A stretch of DNA of 64,000 nt from Sinomonas gamaensis (GTDB taxonomy: Bacteria; Actinomycetota; Actinomycetes; Actinomycetales; Micrococcaceae): the NCBI RefSeq assembly GCF_005876955.1, contig NZ_SSCL01000002.1, forward strand, positions 310,001 through 374,000. The letters run 5' to 3'. The translations under genes and the position numbers were made by a program. A model generated the notes under the pieces. The model did no database searches and had not been told where the DNA came from. It worked only from the letters and a program-made list of their open reading frames with translations. Below, in pieces: positions 15,154 through 23,870 of this stretch (positions are counted from its first letter, which is position 1; each line of letters starts with the position of its first letter).

Positions 15154-17283
15154 ATGACGCCGTCTGCTTTCGATCAGTTCGACCTCCTCGCCTCGCGGGT
15201 GCCCGACGAGGCGGTCACCCACTCCCTCGCCGAGGACATCGCGGTACAGGGCGCGAGGATCGCGCTGATCACTCTCGACAACCAGCTCGGGGCATCGAAG
15301 CCCACCACTCTGGGGCCGAACACGCTCATCGAGCTCGGCAGGACGCTCGAGACTCTCAGGGATCGTGCGGCGGCCGGTGAGATCGACGCGGTCGCAGTGA
15401 CGGGCAAGCCCTCGTACTTGGTTGCGGGCGCCGACCTGACGACGGTGAAGCAGCTGGGCGAACCGGCGCTGGGCACCCAGATGGCCCGGCTCGGTCACAC
15501 CGCCTACGACCTCCTGGCCGACCTCGGCGTGCCGACCTTCGCGTTCATCAACGGAGTCGCCCTCGGCGGCGGCCTCGAGATCGCTCTGGCCTGCACGTAT
15601 CGAACCGTCTCAGCCGCGGCGCAGGGCATTGGCCTGCCCGAAGCCTTCATCGGGCTCATCCCCGGCTGGGGCGGGGTCTACCGCCTGCCGCGCCTCATCG
15701 GCCCCGAAGCCGCGCTCAGGATCATGATCGAGAATCCCCTGAGCAACAACCGGACGATTGGCGGTCGCGAGGCCTTCGACCTCGGAATCGCGGATGCCCT
15801 GTTCGGCGCCGAAGACTTCCTCGCCGAGTCGCTCGCCTGGGCCCGCGACGTCCTCGCGGGGAGGACCTCGGTCCAGCGCCCGCACGCCGTTGACCCCGCG
15901 TCGGGCGACCCGGATGTGCTCAGCCGGTGGGACATGGCGGCGAAGGCCGCCCGTGCCCTCGTGGCCGTGAAGACGGGCGATGCAGCCCCAGCCCCCGCGA
16001 AGGTGCTCGACGTCTTCGAAGCCGGGAAGCTCGCGACGCAGAAGGAGTCGGCCGAGCTCGAGGTCAGAACCCTGACAGAGCTCATGCAGACCCCGCAGTT
16101 CCGCGACACCGTCTACGCGTTCCTCGACGTGGTCCAGCGCCGGGGCCGGCGTCCTGCGGGGGCGCCGGACGCAAGGCTCGCCCGGCCGGTGACGAAGGTC
16201 GGGGTCGTGGGTGCGGGGCTCATGGCCAGCCAGCTCGCGCTGCTGTTCGCGCGCCAGCTCGGGGTGCCCGTGGTCATGACCGACATCGACCAGGCGCGCG
16301 TGGACAAGGGCGTGGCCCACGTCCACAGCGAGGTGGACAAGCTCGTCGCGCGGCGGAGCCTGTCAGCCGATTCGGCGGATCGAGTGAAGGCTCTCGTCAC
16401 CGGATCCGTGTCGAAGGAGTCCTTTGCAGATGCCGACTTCGTGATCGAGGCCGTGTTCGAGGAACTCTCCGTCAAGAAGCAGGTCTTCGGCGAACTCGAG
16501 GCAGTGGTCTCGCCCGAATGCATCCTGGCCACCAACACGTCTTCCCTCTCGGTCACCGCGATGGCCGAGGACCTCGCGCACTCGGAACGGGTCGTCGGCT
16601 TCCACTTCTTCAATCCCGTGGCCGTCATGCCGCTCGTGGAGATCGTGCGCGCTCCGAGGACCGACGACGCGGTGCTGGCAACCGCCTTCGTCCTCGCGAC
16701 CTCGCTCAAGAAGACCGGCGTGCTCGTGCGTGACGCGGCCGCCTTCGTGGTCAACCGGGTCCTCCTCCGCCTGATGGGCGAGGTCACCGCGGCCTTCGAC
16801 GAGGGAACGCCAGCCGAGGTCGCCGATTCCGCCCTGGCTCCCATGGGCCTCCCCATGACGCCCTTCACACTCGCCTCGATGGTGGGACTCCCGGTCGCGC
16901 AGCACGTCTCGGAGTCGCTCCAGGCGGCCTTCGGGGCTCGCTTCCACGTCTCTGCGAATCAGCAGGCCCTCATCGACGCAGGAATCAAGGGGCTCTGGGC
17001 CCCCACAGCAGATGGCGGGAAGGAGATCCCGCCATCGACGATGGACCTCCTGAGTTTCGGGGATTCGCCCTCGAGCGCCGAACAGGTGCTGCGGCGCTGC
17101 CAGGACGCCTTGGCGGAGGAGATCGGGCTCATCCTCGAGGAAAGCGTGGTTGCCGCACCCGAAGACGTAGACCTGTGCATGATCCTGGGTGCTGGGTGGC
17201 CCATGCACCTCGGCGGGATCACGCCGTACCTCGACGGGGTTGGTGCCTCCGAGCGCGTGAACGGGCGCAAGTTCCATCCCTGA
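15154..17283 (+). CDS. Fused enoyl-CoA hydratase / 3-hydroxyacyl-CoA dehydrogenase (FadB/FadJ-like)
   Basis: The 709-residue bifunctional enzyme does two beta-oxidation steps. The N-terminal crotonase domain (about 1-300) has the oxyanion segments SYLVAGADL and NGVALGGGLEIALAC, and the catalytic glutamates in GGLEIA and GLPEAFIGLIPGWGG. The NAD-binding domain starts near residue 345 with VGVVGAGLMAS, and the hydroxyacyl-CoA dehydrogenase signature is GFHFFNPVAVMPLVEI near 480. The C-terminal domain is complete. The ribosome site AGGAAGGG precedes the ATG at 15154. No thiolase (fadA) is adjacent: the next gene is on the opposite strand, 18 bp away. An operator-like repeat covers the promoter. 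Confidence 0.93.
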   Translation: MTPSAFDQFDLLASRVPDEAVTHSLAEDIAVQGARIALITLDNQLGASKPTTLGPNTLIELGRTLETLRDRAAAGEIDAVAVTGKPSYLVAGADLTTVKQLGEPALGTQMARLGHTAYDLLADLGVPTFAFINGVALGGGLEIALACTYRTVSAAAQGIGLPEAFIGLIPGWGGVYRLPRLIGPEAALRIMIENPLSNNRTIGGREAFDLGIADALFGAEDFLAESLAWARDVLAGRTSVQRPHAVDPASGDPDVLSRWDMAAKAARALVAVKTGDAAPAPAKVLDVFEAGKLATQKESAELEVRTLTELMQTPQFRDTVYAFLDVVQRRGRRPAGAPDARLARPVTKVGVVGAGLMASQLALLFARQLGVPVVMTDIDQARVDKGVAHVHSEVDKLVARRSLSADSADRVKALVTGSVSKESFADADFVIEAVFEELSVKKQVFGELEAVVSPECILATNTSSLSVTAMAEDLAHSERVVGFHFFNPVAVMPLVEIVRAPRTDDAVLATAFVLATSLKKTGVLVRDAAAFVVNRVLLRLMGEVTAAFDEGTPAEVADSALAPMGLPMTPFTLASMVGLPVAQHVSESLQAAFGARFHVSANQQALIDAGIKGLWAPTADGGKEIPPSTMDLLSFGDSPSSAEQVLRRCQDALAEEIGLILEESVVAAPEDVDLCMILGAGWPMHLGGITPYLDGVGASERVNGRKFHP

Positions 17284-17301
17284 AGCCAGCGCGTTCCCCC
17301 G

Positions 17302-17913
17302 TCATTCGGGCCCGAAGCCTCCAATCAGGAAGTCCGTCAGCTGACTGCCGAGGCCAGCCAGGGCTCGGGGGTGCTCGCACGCAAAGGTGAGCACCCCTCC
17401 CCACGCGCTGCGCACCGTCACGCCGTCGCGGACCCAATGGATCCCGGCGCGCACGCCGCCCGCCACGACGTCGTAGCGCTCAGCCCGGACTGACCGGCCG
17501 TCAGGCGCCTCGACCGATTCAAGCCCCGCACGGCGGATCTCCGCCGGGGCCGGCGGCGCATCGGGCTGAGCTTCATCCACACGGCTGAAGCTCGCCCGGC
17601 GCCGCTCCGAGCGCGAGAGCCGCTCGAGCAGAAGGTGCTCGCCCGTAGCCGGGAGGGTGTCCACACCGAGACCAGCCGACTCCCGCCAGACACCAGCAGA
17701 AAGCGCCCCGGGTTCCATCCGGTAGCGGAACCCGGCCCACGTGGCCCCCGACGATTCCAAGCGCAGGAGGGTCTCGGACGCAAACGCGGAGCCGCCGCCG
17801 TCGTCGAAGGCCACGCGCGTGATGAGAAGTTCGCCGTCGAACCCCCGGAAGACAGCTCCGCGGCGCACCCCTCCGACCCAGAGGCTCTCCCACCGCTCCC
17901 ACGTCGAACGCAC
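17302..17913 (-). CDS. Unknown protein coupled to the ECF transporter
   Basis: I do not recognise this 203-residue protein. It is soluble, with no signal peptide or membrane helix, and appears beta-rich with several Trp and Arg residues (ERWESLWVGGVRRGAVFRGF, LITRVAFDDGGG) and an acidic end. The GTG start at 17913 shares one base with the TAG stop of the ECF ATPase gene, so translation is tightly coupled. Being the last gene of the S-T-A-X unit suggests a link to transport or use of the imported compound; this is inference. The 3' end faces the beta-oxidation gene 18 bp away. A frame open further upstream overlaps the ATPase gene and is not used. Confidence 0.7.
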   Translation of the reverse strand: MRSTWERWESLWVGGVRRGAVFRGFDGELLITRVAFDDGGGSAFASETLLRLESSGATWAGFRYRMEPGALSAGVWRESAGLGVDTLPATGEHLLLERLSRSERRRASFSRVDEAQPDAPPAPAEIRRAGLESVEAPDGRSVRAERYDVVAGGVRAGIHWVRDGVTVRSAWGGVLTFACEHPRALAGLGSQLTDFLIGGFGPE

Positions 17914-19457
17914 TACCCGACCCGCAGTTCCCTGAGACGTCCGCCGGACAGGCCCACCATCCGATCGGCATGCCTGCGCGCCCAAACGAGGGCGTGCGTC
18001 GAGAGGACGACGGCGGCGCCCCCCTCGGCTGCGGACCGCACCACAGCTTCGAGCTGGGTGAGACCGTGCCGGTCCAGGCCCACGGTCGGCTCGTCGAGCA
18101 GCAGCACCTTCGGTGCTCGTGCCAAGGCTGTCGCAAGGGCGAGGAGCCTCTGCTCCGAAGCTGAGAACTCGTACGGATGCCGACTGGCCTGAGAGGCGAG
18201 GCCGACCGCGTCGAGTGCAGCGAGCGCCCGATCGCGGGAGGACTGCTTCGTCAGCCCGAGTCTGCGCAGTCCGAAGCCGACCTCCCGGAGAGCACTGCGC
18301 TCGAAGAGCTGGTCCCGGGGATCCTGGAACAGGGTCCCTACGGTCTCGGCTACCAGCCCGGCAGGAGTGAGGCTGATATCCCGCCCATCGATCCGGACGG
18401 TTCCGCTGATCGGGCGGAGCAGACCGGCAAGATGGCGAAGCAGCGTCGACTTCCCCGCTCCATTCGGACCCGTGAGGGCCAGTACTTCACCCGGCCAGAC
18501 GGAGAAGGAAGCGTCAGCGAGGACAAGCCCATCCCTCCGGTCCACCCCATGGCCCATCGGGTATGAGAAGGTCACGCCGTCCATCTCCGCCGCCGGAGAA
18601 CCGCTGCTCACGGGATCCCCGCCGGCAAAAGCCGGTGACGAGGGCGGGCAGTTCCCGTCGTCGGGGCGCTGCACGCCCGACCGTGTGAAGGCCGGCGAGG
18701 CCAGGACGTCCGCCGGAGCTCCTTCCGCCACGCCGGTTCCCGCCTCGAGGAGAAGGCAATGCGTAGCCCGGAGAGCGAGGCTGTGGGCTGCGGCGGCAAA
18801 CAGGACGACGGCGGTGCCCGAGGCGCGCAGCTCGTCGATCAGCTGAGCGAGGGCTTCCTCGCCCTCGGCATCGAGTGAGGCCGTCGGCTCGTCGAGCAGC
18901 ACCACGTCCGGGCGACCAATGATCGCGGCGCCCAGCGCCAACCGCCTCTGCTCACCCCCCGAGAGGCCCTCCGGGCGCCGCCCCAGAAAGGCCTCGAGGC
19001 CAACCGACCGGGCCGTCGACCGCACGCGGGCCGTCATCTCCTCCCGCGGCACGCCCTGCTGCTCGAGGGAGAAGGCGAGCTCCTCCCCCACCTCCGAGGC
19101 GGCTCCCGTGAGCAGATCCGACGGCCGCTGCGGAACATACGCGACTCGCGCTCCCCATGCCCCGAGGTGAAGGCGAGGATCGGCGTCCGAGCCGGCGAAC
19201 TCGAGCCGCGCTCCGGGCCCATCGCCAGCAGCAAGGTGGAGCGTTCCCGCGAACCGCGCGTGGCCGGGTGCCACCGCCCAGCCAGCGAGCACTTTGGCGA
19301 GTGTCGACTTGCCGCTCCCCGAGGCGCCCAGCACAGCCGTGAGCGAGCCGGGCCGTAGCCCAAGCCGCACGCCGTGGAGCACAGGGGGCGCGCCGTCGTC
19401 GTACGAGAAGCTCTTGATGTCCGCGGAGAGGACAGGTCCGGCAGCAGCACCAGTCAC
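17913..19457 (-). CDS. ECF transporter energy-coupling ATPase, two ATPase domains fused
   Basis: The 514-residue protein holds two ABC ATPase domains in one chain, doing the work of the EcfA/EcfA' pair. Domain 1 has Walker A GASGSGKST (44-52), signature LSGGEQRRLAL and Walker B VVLLDEPTASLD. Domain 2, after a linker of about 30 residues, has Walker A GPNGAGKST (around 325-335), Q-loop FQDPRDQLF, a modified signature FSASEQRLLAL and Walker B VLLLDEPTVGLD. The changed second signature is worth noting. The GTG start at 19457 overlaps the EcfT stop by 4 nt. It works at the membrane with EcfT and the S component. Confidence 0.92.
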   Translation of the reverse strand: MTGAAAGPVLSADIKSFSYDDGAPPVLHGVRLGLRPGSLTAVLGASGSGKSTLAKVLAGWAVAPGHARFAGTLHLAAGDGPGARLEFAGSDADPRLHLGAWGARVAYVPQRPSDLLTGAASEVGEELAFSLEQQGVPREEMTARVRSTARSVGLEAFLGRRPEGLSGGEQRRLALGAAIIGRPDVVLLDEPTASLDAEGEEALAQLIDELRASGTAVVLFAAAAHSLALRATHCLLLEAGTGVAEGAPADVLASPAFTRSGVQRPDDGNCPPSSPAFAGGDPVSSGSPAAEMDGVTFSYPMGHGVDRRDGLVLADASFSVWPGEVLALTGPNGAGKSTLLRHLAGLLRPISGTVRIDGRDISLTPAGLVAETVGTLFQDPRDQLFERSALREVGFGLRRLGLTKQSSRDRALAALDAVGLASQASRHPYEFSASEQRLLALATALARAPKVLLLDEPTVGLDRHGLTQLEAVVRSAAEGGAAVVLSTHALVWARRHADRMVGLSGGRLRELRVG

Positions 19458-20269
19458 CCGGCGCTCCCGAAGATCCCGAGGATCGCCGGGACAACCACCG
19501 AGGCGACCACTGCGAGGCTTGCCACGGCGAGGAACCAGCGGGCCGAGCGTTGGAGCCGCGAGTCCGGCTCCTCGACATAGAACGTTCGGCGACCGCGGAG
19601 GGAGGAGCCGCGGGCTTCGAGTGCGGTGGCCCGTTCGCCCGCCTCGTCCACCAGCTGAAGGACAAGCGGCACCACCTGGAGCCTCGCGGCGACCACGCGC
19701 CCCACGATCCCTCGGCGCACCACGAGACCCCTCGCCTCCTGCGCCTCGCGGATCCTGACGAGGCGCGCGCTCACGTGAGCCGCGAGTCCCAAGGCCGAGG
19801 CGAGGACGTACCCAAGCTGTGCGGGTACGCCGCGCCGCACCAGGGCGACACGCAGCGTCGCGACGTCCACCCACAGCGAGAAGGCGAGCATGACGACGAC
19901 GAGAGTCGCCGTCCGCAGAACGAACAGCGCCGCGTAGACGAGGCCCTCGGTGGTGACCCGGGCGGGGCCGAGCTCGGCAAGTACCGTTCGGCCCTCGGGG
20001 AAGAACAGGCCGTGGATCGCGAGCGCCCACAGCGCGAAGGGGACCACCACAACGGAGGCTGCCGCCGCCACCCGCGACAGGATGCGCCCCCGCGACGCAG
20101 CCGCGAGGGCGGCGCCCAGGACGGCAAGCCAGACTGCCCAAGACGCCCACGCGAGGCAGACCACTACGGCAGCCCCCGCAAGGACCAGCCCGGTCAGCGG
20201 GTTGAGACGACCGTGGGCGGCGGGTCCGTCGTCGGGGCGGTCCGGGCCCGGGGGCTGCGGAAGGGTCAC
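19454..20269 (-). CDS. ECF transporter transmembrane subunit EcfT
   Basis: The 271-residue membrane protein has hydrophobic segments at about 25-55, 65-90, 108-135, 150-165 and 243-265. It carries the two Ala-Arg-Gly coupling motifs of EcfT: EAQEARG (ARG 179-181) and TALEARG (ARG 219-221). These helices contact the ATPases and transmit their movement to the S component. The start is GTG at 20269, one base from the S-component stop; the end overlaps the ATPase start by 4 nt. The S-T-A order on one transcript suggests a dedicated transporter rather than a shared module. Confidence 0.93.
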   Translation of the reverse strand: MTLPQPPGPDRPDDGPAAHGRLNPLTGLVLAGAAVVVCLAWASWAVWLAVLGAALAAASRGRILSRVAAAASVVVVPFALWALAIHGLFFPEGRTVLAELGPARVTTEGLVYAALFVLRTATLVVVMLAFSLWVDVATLRVALVRRGVPAQLGYVLASALGLAAHVSARLVRIREAQEARGLVVRRGIVGRVVAARLQVVPLVLQLVDEAGERATALEARGSSLRGRRTFYVEEPDSRLQRSARWFLAVASLAVVASVVVPAILGIFGSAG

Positions 20270-20270
20270 G

Positions 20271-21122
20271 TCAGGCGGCCGGTGCGGCCTCGCCGTCGGT
20301 GCCCCTCGCGGTGCTCTTGGCTCCCGCGAGCACGCGGTGCTTGCGCACGAAGGGGAAACGCTGGGTACTGCGGCGGGGCAGCGCGTAGGCCAGCGCGGCG
20401 GCCACGACGAACGTCACAAGCTTGTCGGAGAGGTCCGAGATGATGGCACCCTTCGTGACCGAATCGGCGAGGCTGTCGCCGGCGGCCCGGAAGACCGCGA
20501 TGACGGCGCCCGTAGCGCCGGTTGCGGTTCCGCCGAACACTGCGACCGCCACCGGCGCGGCGATGAGCGCTGCAATGAGACCCGTCACGATGCCAGCCAG
20601 CGGCAGCACGTAGAACCGCCGGACTAGGCCCAGACGCGCTGTGAGTCCCGCCAGAGCACCGATCGCAGCGGCGCCTGCGGCAAACGGGAGGACCGTGGGG
20701 TTGAAGAACGACCACACGAGCGTGCTCAGGAGCCCTGTGGCCGCGCCCGCGGCCGGACCTGCGAGGAACCCGACGAGGACGGTCCCGATCGAGTCGAGGT
20801 AGATGGGCACAAGCGTGGTGCCGACGAACTGGCCGAGCACGATGTTGAGGACGAGCGCCACGGGGATGAGGGCGAGAGTCGTCGTGGGAAGCGTGGGCAG
20901 GATGCCGACGAACAGGAACACCATGGCCAGGCCATAGCCGGTGAGGGCAACGAGCGCCGATGCGGCGGTCGGGCCGTTCACGACGTCGGCCGGCTGGGAC
21001 ACGATGAGGAAGGCGTAGGTCGCGACGACGGCCAGGGCCCCGAGGACGGTGAGCGTGATCCTGAGGGGTGAACGGCCGGGCGCGTCAACCGTCAGCGGAT
21101 GCGACGTCAGGGGATGCGACAT
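20271..21122 (-). CDS. ECF transporter substrate-binding S component, substrate unknown
   Basis: The 283-residue integral membrane protein has six or more hydrophobic helices and a hydrophilic C-terminal tail of about 40 residues. Conserved-looking features are YLDSIGTVLVGFLAGPAAGAATGLLSTLVWSFFNP and DKLVTFVVAAALAYALP, which match the S-component pattern. It is longer than the usual 180-220 residues. The ATG at 21122 is used. The upstream region shows no TPP, FMN or cobalamin riboswitch elements that I can recognise. The gene follows a nucleoside hydrolase on the same strand, which points to a nucleoside, nucleobase or nucleoside-derived vitamin as the substrate, by inference only. Confidence 0.85.
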   Translation of the reverse strand: MSHPLTSHPLTVDAPGRSPLRITLTVLGALAVVATYAFLIVSQPADVVNGPTAASALVALTGYGLAMVFLFVGILPTLPTTTLALIPVALVLNIVLGQFVGTTLVPIYLDSIGTVLVGFLAGPAAGAATGLLSTLVWSFFNPTVLPFAAGAAAIGALAGLTARLGLVRRFYVLPLAGIVTGLIAALIAAPVAVAVFGGTATGATGAVIAVFRAAGDSLADSVTKGAIISDLSDKLVTFVVAAALAYALPRRSTQRFPFVRKHRVLAGAKSTARGTDGEAAPAA

Positions 21123-21208
21123 GGGAAGGCGCTGTCCTTCGATGGTGGGAACGTTCTGATGTTGCCCGCCTATGTCACCTCGACGGGGGCCCTGCAAGGC
21201 CGTACTTG

Positions 21209-21248
21209 ATTCTAGTCGAGCCGCCGGGATTCTAGTCGAGCCGCCGGG
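21209..21248. repeat. Exact 20-bp tandem duplication at the nucleoside hydrolase stop
   Basis: ATTCTAGTCGAGCCGCCGGG occurs twice back to back (21209-21228 and 21229-21248). The second unit contains the stop codon and last codons of the nucleoside hydrolase; the first lies beyond the stop and is untranslated. It is a recent-looking slippage or duplication event that left the reading frame intact. Confidence 0.95.
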
Positions 21249-22302
21249 CGAGCGCTCCGAGCGCGGACACCAGTTCCGCAAACGCCTCGGCCGGCCGGTT
21301 GTCGCTGACGATCCGCGCATTCGGCGGCTCGCCCCAGAGCCCCCGGTAGTCCGCGACCGTGGTTCCCAGCAGCCGCGGCGCCTCAGCCTCCACGTGCACC
21401 GTGGCGGTCCTCGCGGCGTACCAGGCCGTCCCGGCCGCGACGCTCGCGGCGAAGTAGTCGTGGACGTGGGCCACGTAGCCTTGGTCGTAGTCGCGGTGGA
21501 ACTCGAAGTAGAAGCGCAGCATGTCGCTCACCTGCCGCACCAAGGCGCTGTTCGCGGCGCTTCGCTGGCCTCGCGGCTGCTCGGGGAGCACGAGCTCGGG
21601 CGCGCTGCACCCCGCAGCCTCGGCCAGGGCGGCGACGTGCTCGGGACGCATCTCGATGCGCTCCGTCGTCTCGAGCGAGCACACGATCGGCAAGCGCTCC
21701 TCCGGCTGCCCTGCGAAGGCCGCGAACACCTCGGCCGCGGCGTGCGGGTCGACGTGGCTGTTCCATTCCGCCGTCGGCGTGGTGTTGCCCTGGTAGTAGT
21801 AGGCCCCTCCCATAATGACCACGGACTTGAGCAGCTGGGGAAGCCTGGGCTCCGCGCGCAGAGCAAGAGCGAAGTTCGTCAGCGGCGCCGTCACCAGCGC
21901 CGTGAGCTCGCCGGGCCGAGCGCGCGCCGCCTCGACCCACAGCTCGACGGCGTCCGTCGGCTCACACTCTCGCCCGGCTTTCGGGAGTTCCGCGTATCCC
22001 ATCCCCTGAGGACCGTGGGTCTCAGGAGTGGTGACCAGCGGGATCTGGAGGGGCTTCCGGGCGCCGATGGCGACGGGCACGTCCGTGCGCCCGCACAATT
22101 CGAGCAGGGCGAGATTGTTCTGCGCCACCTGGTCGGCATCGACGTTTCCGGGCGTGCTGGTCACCGCGACGAGCTCAACCTGCGGCTGGCTGCAGAGATA
22201 GACGAGTGCGAGCGCATCGTCGATGCCCGTGTCGCAGTCCATGAGGATTGAGACCGGCTCGCGGCGCTGCTCGTGGACAACGGGTCGGGAGGCCTCGTGC
22301 AC
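21232..22302 (-). CDS. Nucleoside hydrolase
   Basis: The 356-residue protein belongs to the inosine-uridine nucleoside hydrolase family, which splits ribonucleosides into base and ribose. The calcium-binding N-terminal motif MDCDTGIDDAL (D22, D24, D28, D29) is intact, followed by AVTSTPGNVDADQVAQNN, VVIMGGAYYYQGN and AEWNSHVDPHAAAEVF near the active site. Substrate choice (purine or pyrimidine) cannot be read. The start is GTG at 22302, two bases after the aldo/keto reductase stop. It is followed by the ECF S-T-A genes after 109 bp, so salvage and uptake may be linked. Its 3' end is duplicated in tandem. Confidence 0.93.
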   Translation of the reverse strand: MHEASRPVVHEQRREPVSILMDCDTGIDDALALVYLCSQPQVELVAVTSTPGNVDADQVAQNNLALLELCGRTDVPVAIGARKPLQIPLVTTPETHGPQGMGYAELPKAGRECEPTDAVELWVEAARARPGELTALVTAPLTNFALALRAEPRLPQLLKSVVIMGGAYYYQGNTTPTAEWNSHVDPHAAAEVFAAFAGQPEERLPIVCSLETTERIEMRPEHVAALAEAAGCSAPELVLPEQPRGQRSAANSALVRQVSDMLRFYFEFHRDYDQGYVAHVHDYFAASVAAGTAWYAARTATVHVEAEAPRLLGTTVADYRGLWGEPPNARIVSDNRPAEAFAELVSALGALARRLD

Positions 22303-22304
22303 GC

Positions 22305-23282
22305 CTAGAACAGCGCCACTTTGGGCGTGCGCGGGAAGATGTCGTCGAGCTCGTCGAGATCCTCACGGCTCGGCCGCCAGGAGGCCGCCTGGGCGTTCTC
22401 GCGGATCTGCTCCGGTTTCGTTGCTCCAGCGATGACGCTCGACACGGACGGCTGCGCAGCGAGCCAAGAGAAGGCCACCTGCAGTTCCGTGAGGCCTCGC
22501 GCCTCGGCAAACTCAGAGAAGCGGTCGAGCTGGTCCCAGTCCGCGTCCTGCACGAGGTTGGTGCGGGTATGCGAGAGCCGTGATCCCTCCGGCGCCGTGC
22601 CGCGCGAGTACTTGCCCGTGAGCAGTCCATTCGCGAGCGGGAAATACGGCAGGACGCCCAGACCGAACGCCTCCGCGGCCTGCGTCACCTCGAGTTCCGC
22701 GCGCCGGTCCAGGAGGTTGTAGTGGTTCTGGCTCGAGACGAACGGAGTGTAGCCGCCCATCCGTGCCACGTATTCAGCTTCGGCGATCTGCCAGCCCGCC
22801 CGGTTCGAGTGCCCGATGTAGCGCACCTTGCCCTCGTGGACGAGGTCGTCCAAGGCCGAGAGGGTCTCCTCAACCGGGGTCTGCGGGTCCGGCGTGTGGA
22901 ACTGGTAGAGATCGATCCACTCCGTGTCGAGCCGTCGCAGCGAGGCTTCCACTGCCTGGGTGATGTACCGCCGCGATCCTCTCGCGCCGAAGTCTTGGCC
23001 ATTCGCGCCATGCATGTCCATGCCGAACTTCGTGGCGATCACCACGTCATCCCTGCGGCCTTTGAGTGCTCGGCCCAGCATCTCCTCGCTCAGGCCGGGC
23101 GTCTTGCCATAAACGTCAGCCACGTCGAAGAGGGTGATGCCCGCGTCGATCGCCGCCTGCACCACGGCATCGGTGCCTTCCTGGGTCTCGGTTGGGGTGT
23201 TGGCCCTGCCGAGGTTGTTGCAGCCGAGGCCGACGGTGGACACAGTGAGGCCAGACCGGCCCAAACGGCGGTAGTCAGTCAT
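22305..23282 (-). CDS. Aldo/keto reductase
   Basis: The 325-residue TIM-barrel reductase has the catalytic tetrad D53, Y58 (FDVADVYG), K85 (ATKFG) and H129 (YQFHTPD). The NADPH-binding C-terminal region is VIAGATKPEQIRENAQA. It reduces aldehydes or ketones with NADPH; the substrate is unknown. Sequence style is that of the actinobacterial YajO/YccK-like group. The ATG at 23282 is the first good start. It is followed after 2 bp by the nucleoside hydrolase and likely shares its transcript. Confidence 0.93.
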   Translation of the reverse strand: MTDYRRLGRSGLTVSTVGLGCNNLGRANTPTETQEGTDAVVQAAIDAGITLFDVADVYGKTPGLSEEMLGRALKGRRDDVVIATKFGMDMHGANGQDFGARGSRRYITQAVEASLRRLDTEWIDLYQFHTPDPQTPVEETLSALDDLVHEGKVRYIGHSNRAGWQIAEAEYVARMGGYTPFVSSQNHYNLLDRRAELEVTQAAEAFGLGVLPYFPLANGLLTGKYSRGTAPEGSRLSHTRTNLVQDADWDQLDRFSEFAEARGLTELQVAFSWLAAQPSVSSVIAGATKPEQIRENAQAASWRPSREDLDELDDIFPRTPKVALF

Positions 23283-23312
23283 AGCGCCAGCCTACGCCCG
23301 CGAGGAGCGTGG

Positions 23313-23870
23313 TCAGAGTGAGAAGCTGTGGACTCCGGCCGGGGCGTGCTTGAGCTTGAAGGTCTCCGGCGAATCGGGCGCTGCGGCGGCGATGGAGAGC
23401 TTGGTGAAGTCGCTCGTCGCCTCCCGCAGGCACGATTTGATGGCGGTCACGGCCTTGTTCACGTCGACACAGCGCGTGAAGATCGTGAGCTTGCCCTCGT
23501 CGATCTGGCTGCCCTCGACCGTGCCGAGGCCACGCCAGGCGAGGTGGGCGGTGAGAGCACGGACGGCTTGTCGCTCGAGGAAGCGATCCCGGTCCGTCCC
23601 GGCCTGGGACTTGAGGGCGAACTGGGCGACCACCCGGTGCTGCGCATCCTCGGGGATCTCCACGAAGCCGTCGGCTTCGCACTGGGCCGCGAAGGCGGCG
23701 ATCAGCTCTTCGCCGGCAGCAGCATCGACGTCGTCCGTCGCGTTCGACGCCGAGAGGTGCCCCACCGTCCCGTGGTTGACCACGAACTGCCTGGCGTCGT
23801 CGTCGTGCCAAGCCTCGCGGAACTCCAAGGTGCCGTCCTCTCGACGGCGATAGACGCGCACGTAGCTCAC
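23313..23870 (-). CDS. Hypothetical protein coupled to DUF402 gene
   Basis: I do not recognise this 185-residue protein. It starts at GTG 23870, overlapping the DUF402 stop by 4 nt. It has an N-terminal [36 protein letters not shown] domain, an acidic middle, and a C-terminal part with conserved-looking CVDVNKAVTAIKSCLRE containing two cysteines. There is no membrane segment or signal. The N-terminal part looks like a small alpha/beta fold that binds protein or nucleic acid, but this is a guess. It is the third gene of the dxs-DUF402-X unit, whose members all overlap by 4 nt. Confidence 0.75.
   Translation of the reverse strand: MSYVRVYRRREDGTLEFREAWHDDDARQFVVNHGTVGHLSASNATDDVDAAAGEELIAAFAAQCEADGFVEIPEDAQHRVVAQFALKSQAGTDRDRFLERQAVRALTAHLAWRGLGTVEGSQIDEGKLTIFTRCVDVNKAVTAIKSCLREATSDFTKLSIAAAAPDSPETFKLKHAPAGVHSFSL

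Noticed and set aside
17913-20150. ECF ATPase starting further upstream (745 codons)
   Set aside because: The extra part overlaps the EcfT gene in another frame and has no family features; the GTG at 19457 makes a GTGA junction and starts at the ATPase domain.
21123-21208. TPP, FMN or cobalamin riboswitch before the ECF S component
   Set aside because: The 109-bp gap shows none of the conserved elements; TTGCAG with CATAGG at 17 bp is a weak promoter at most.
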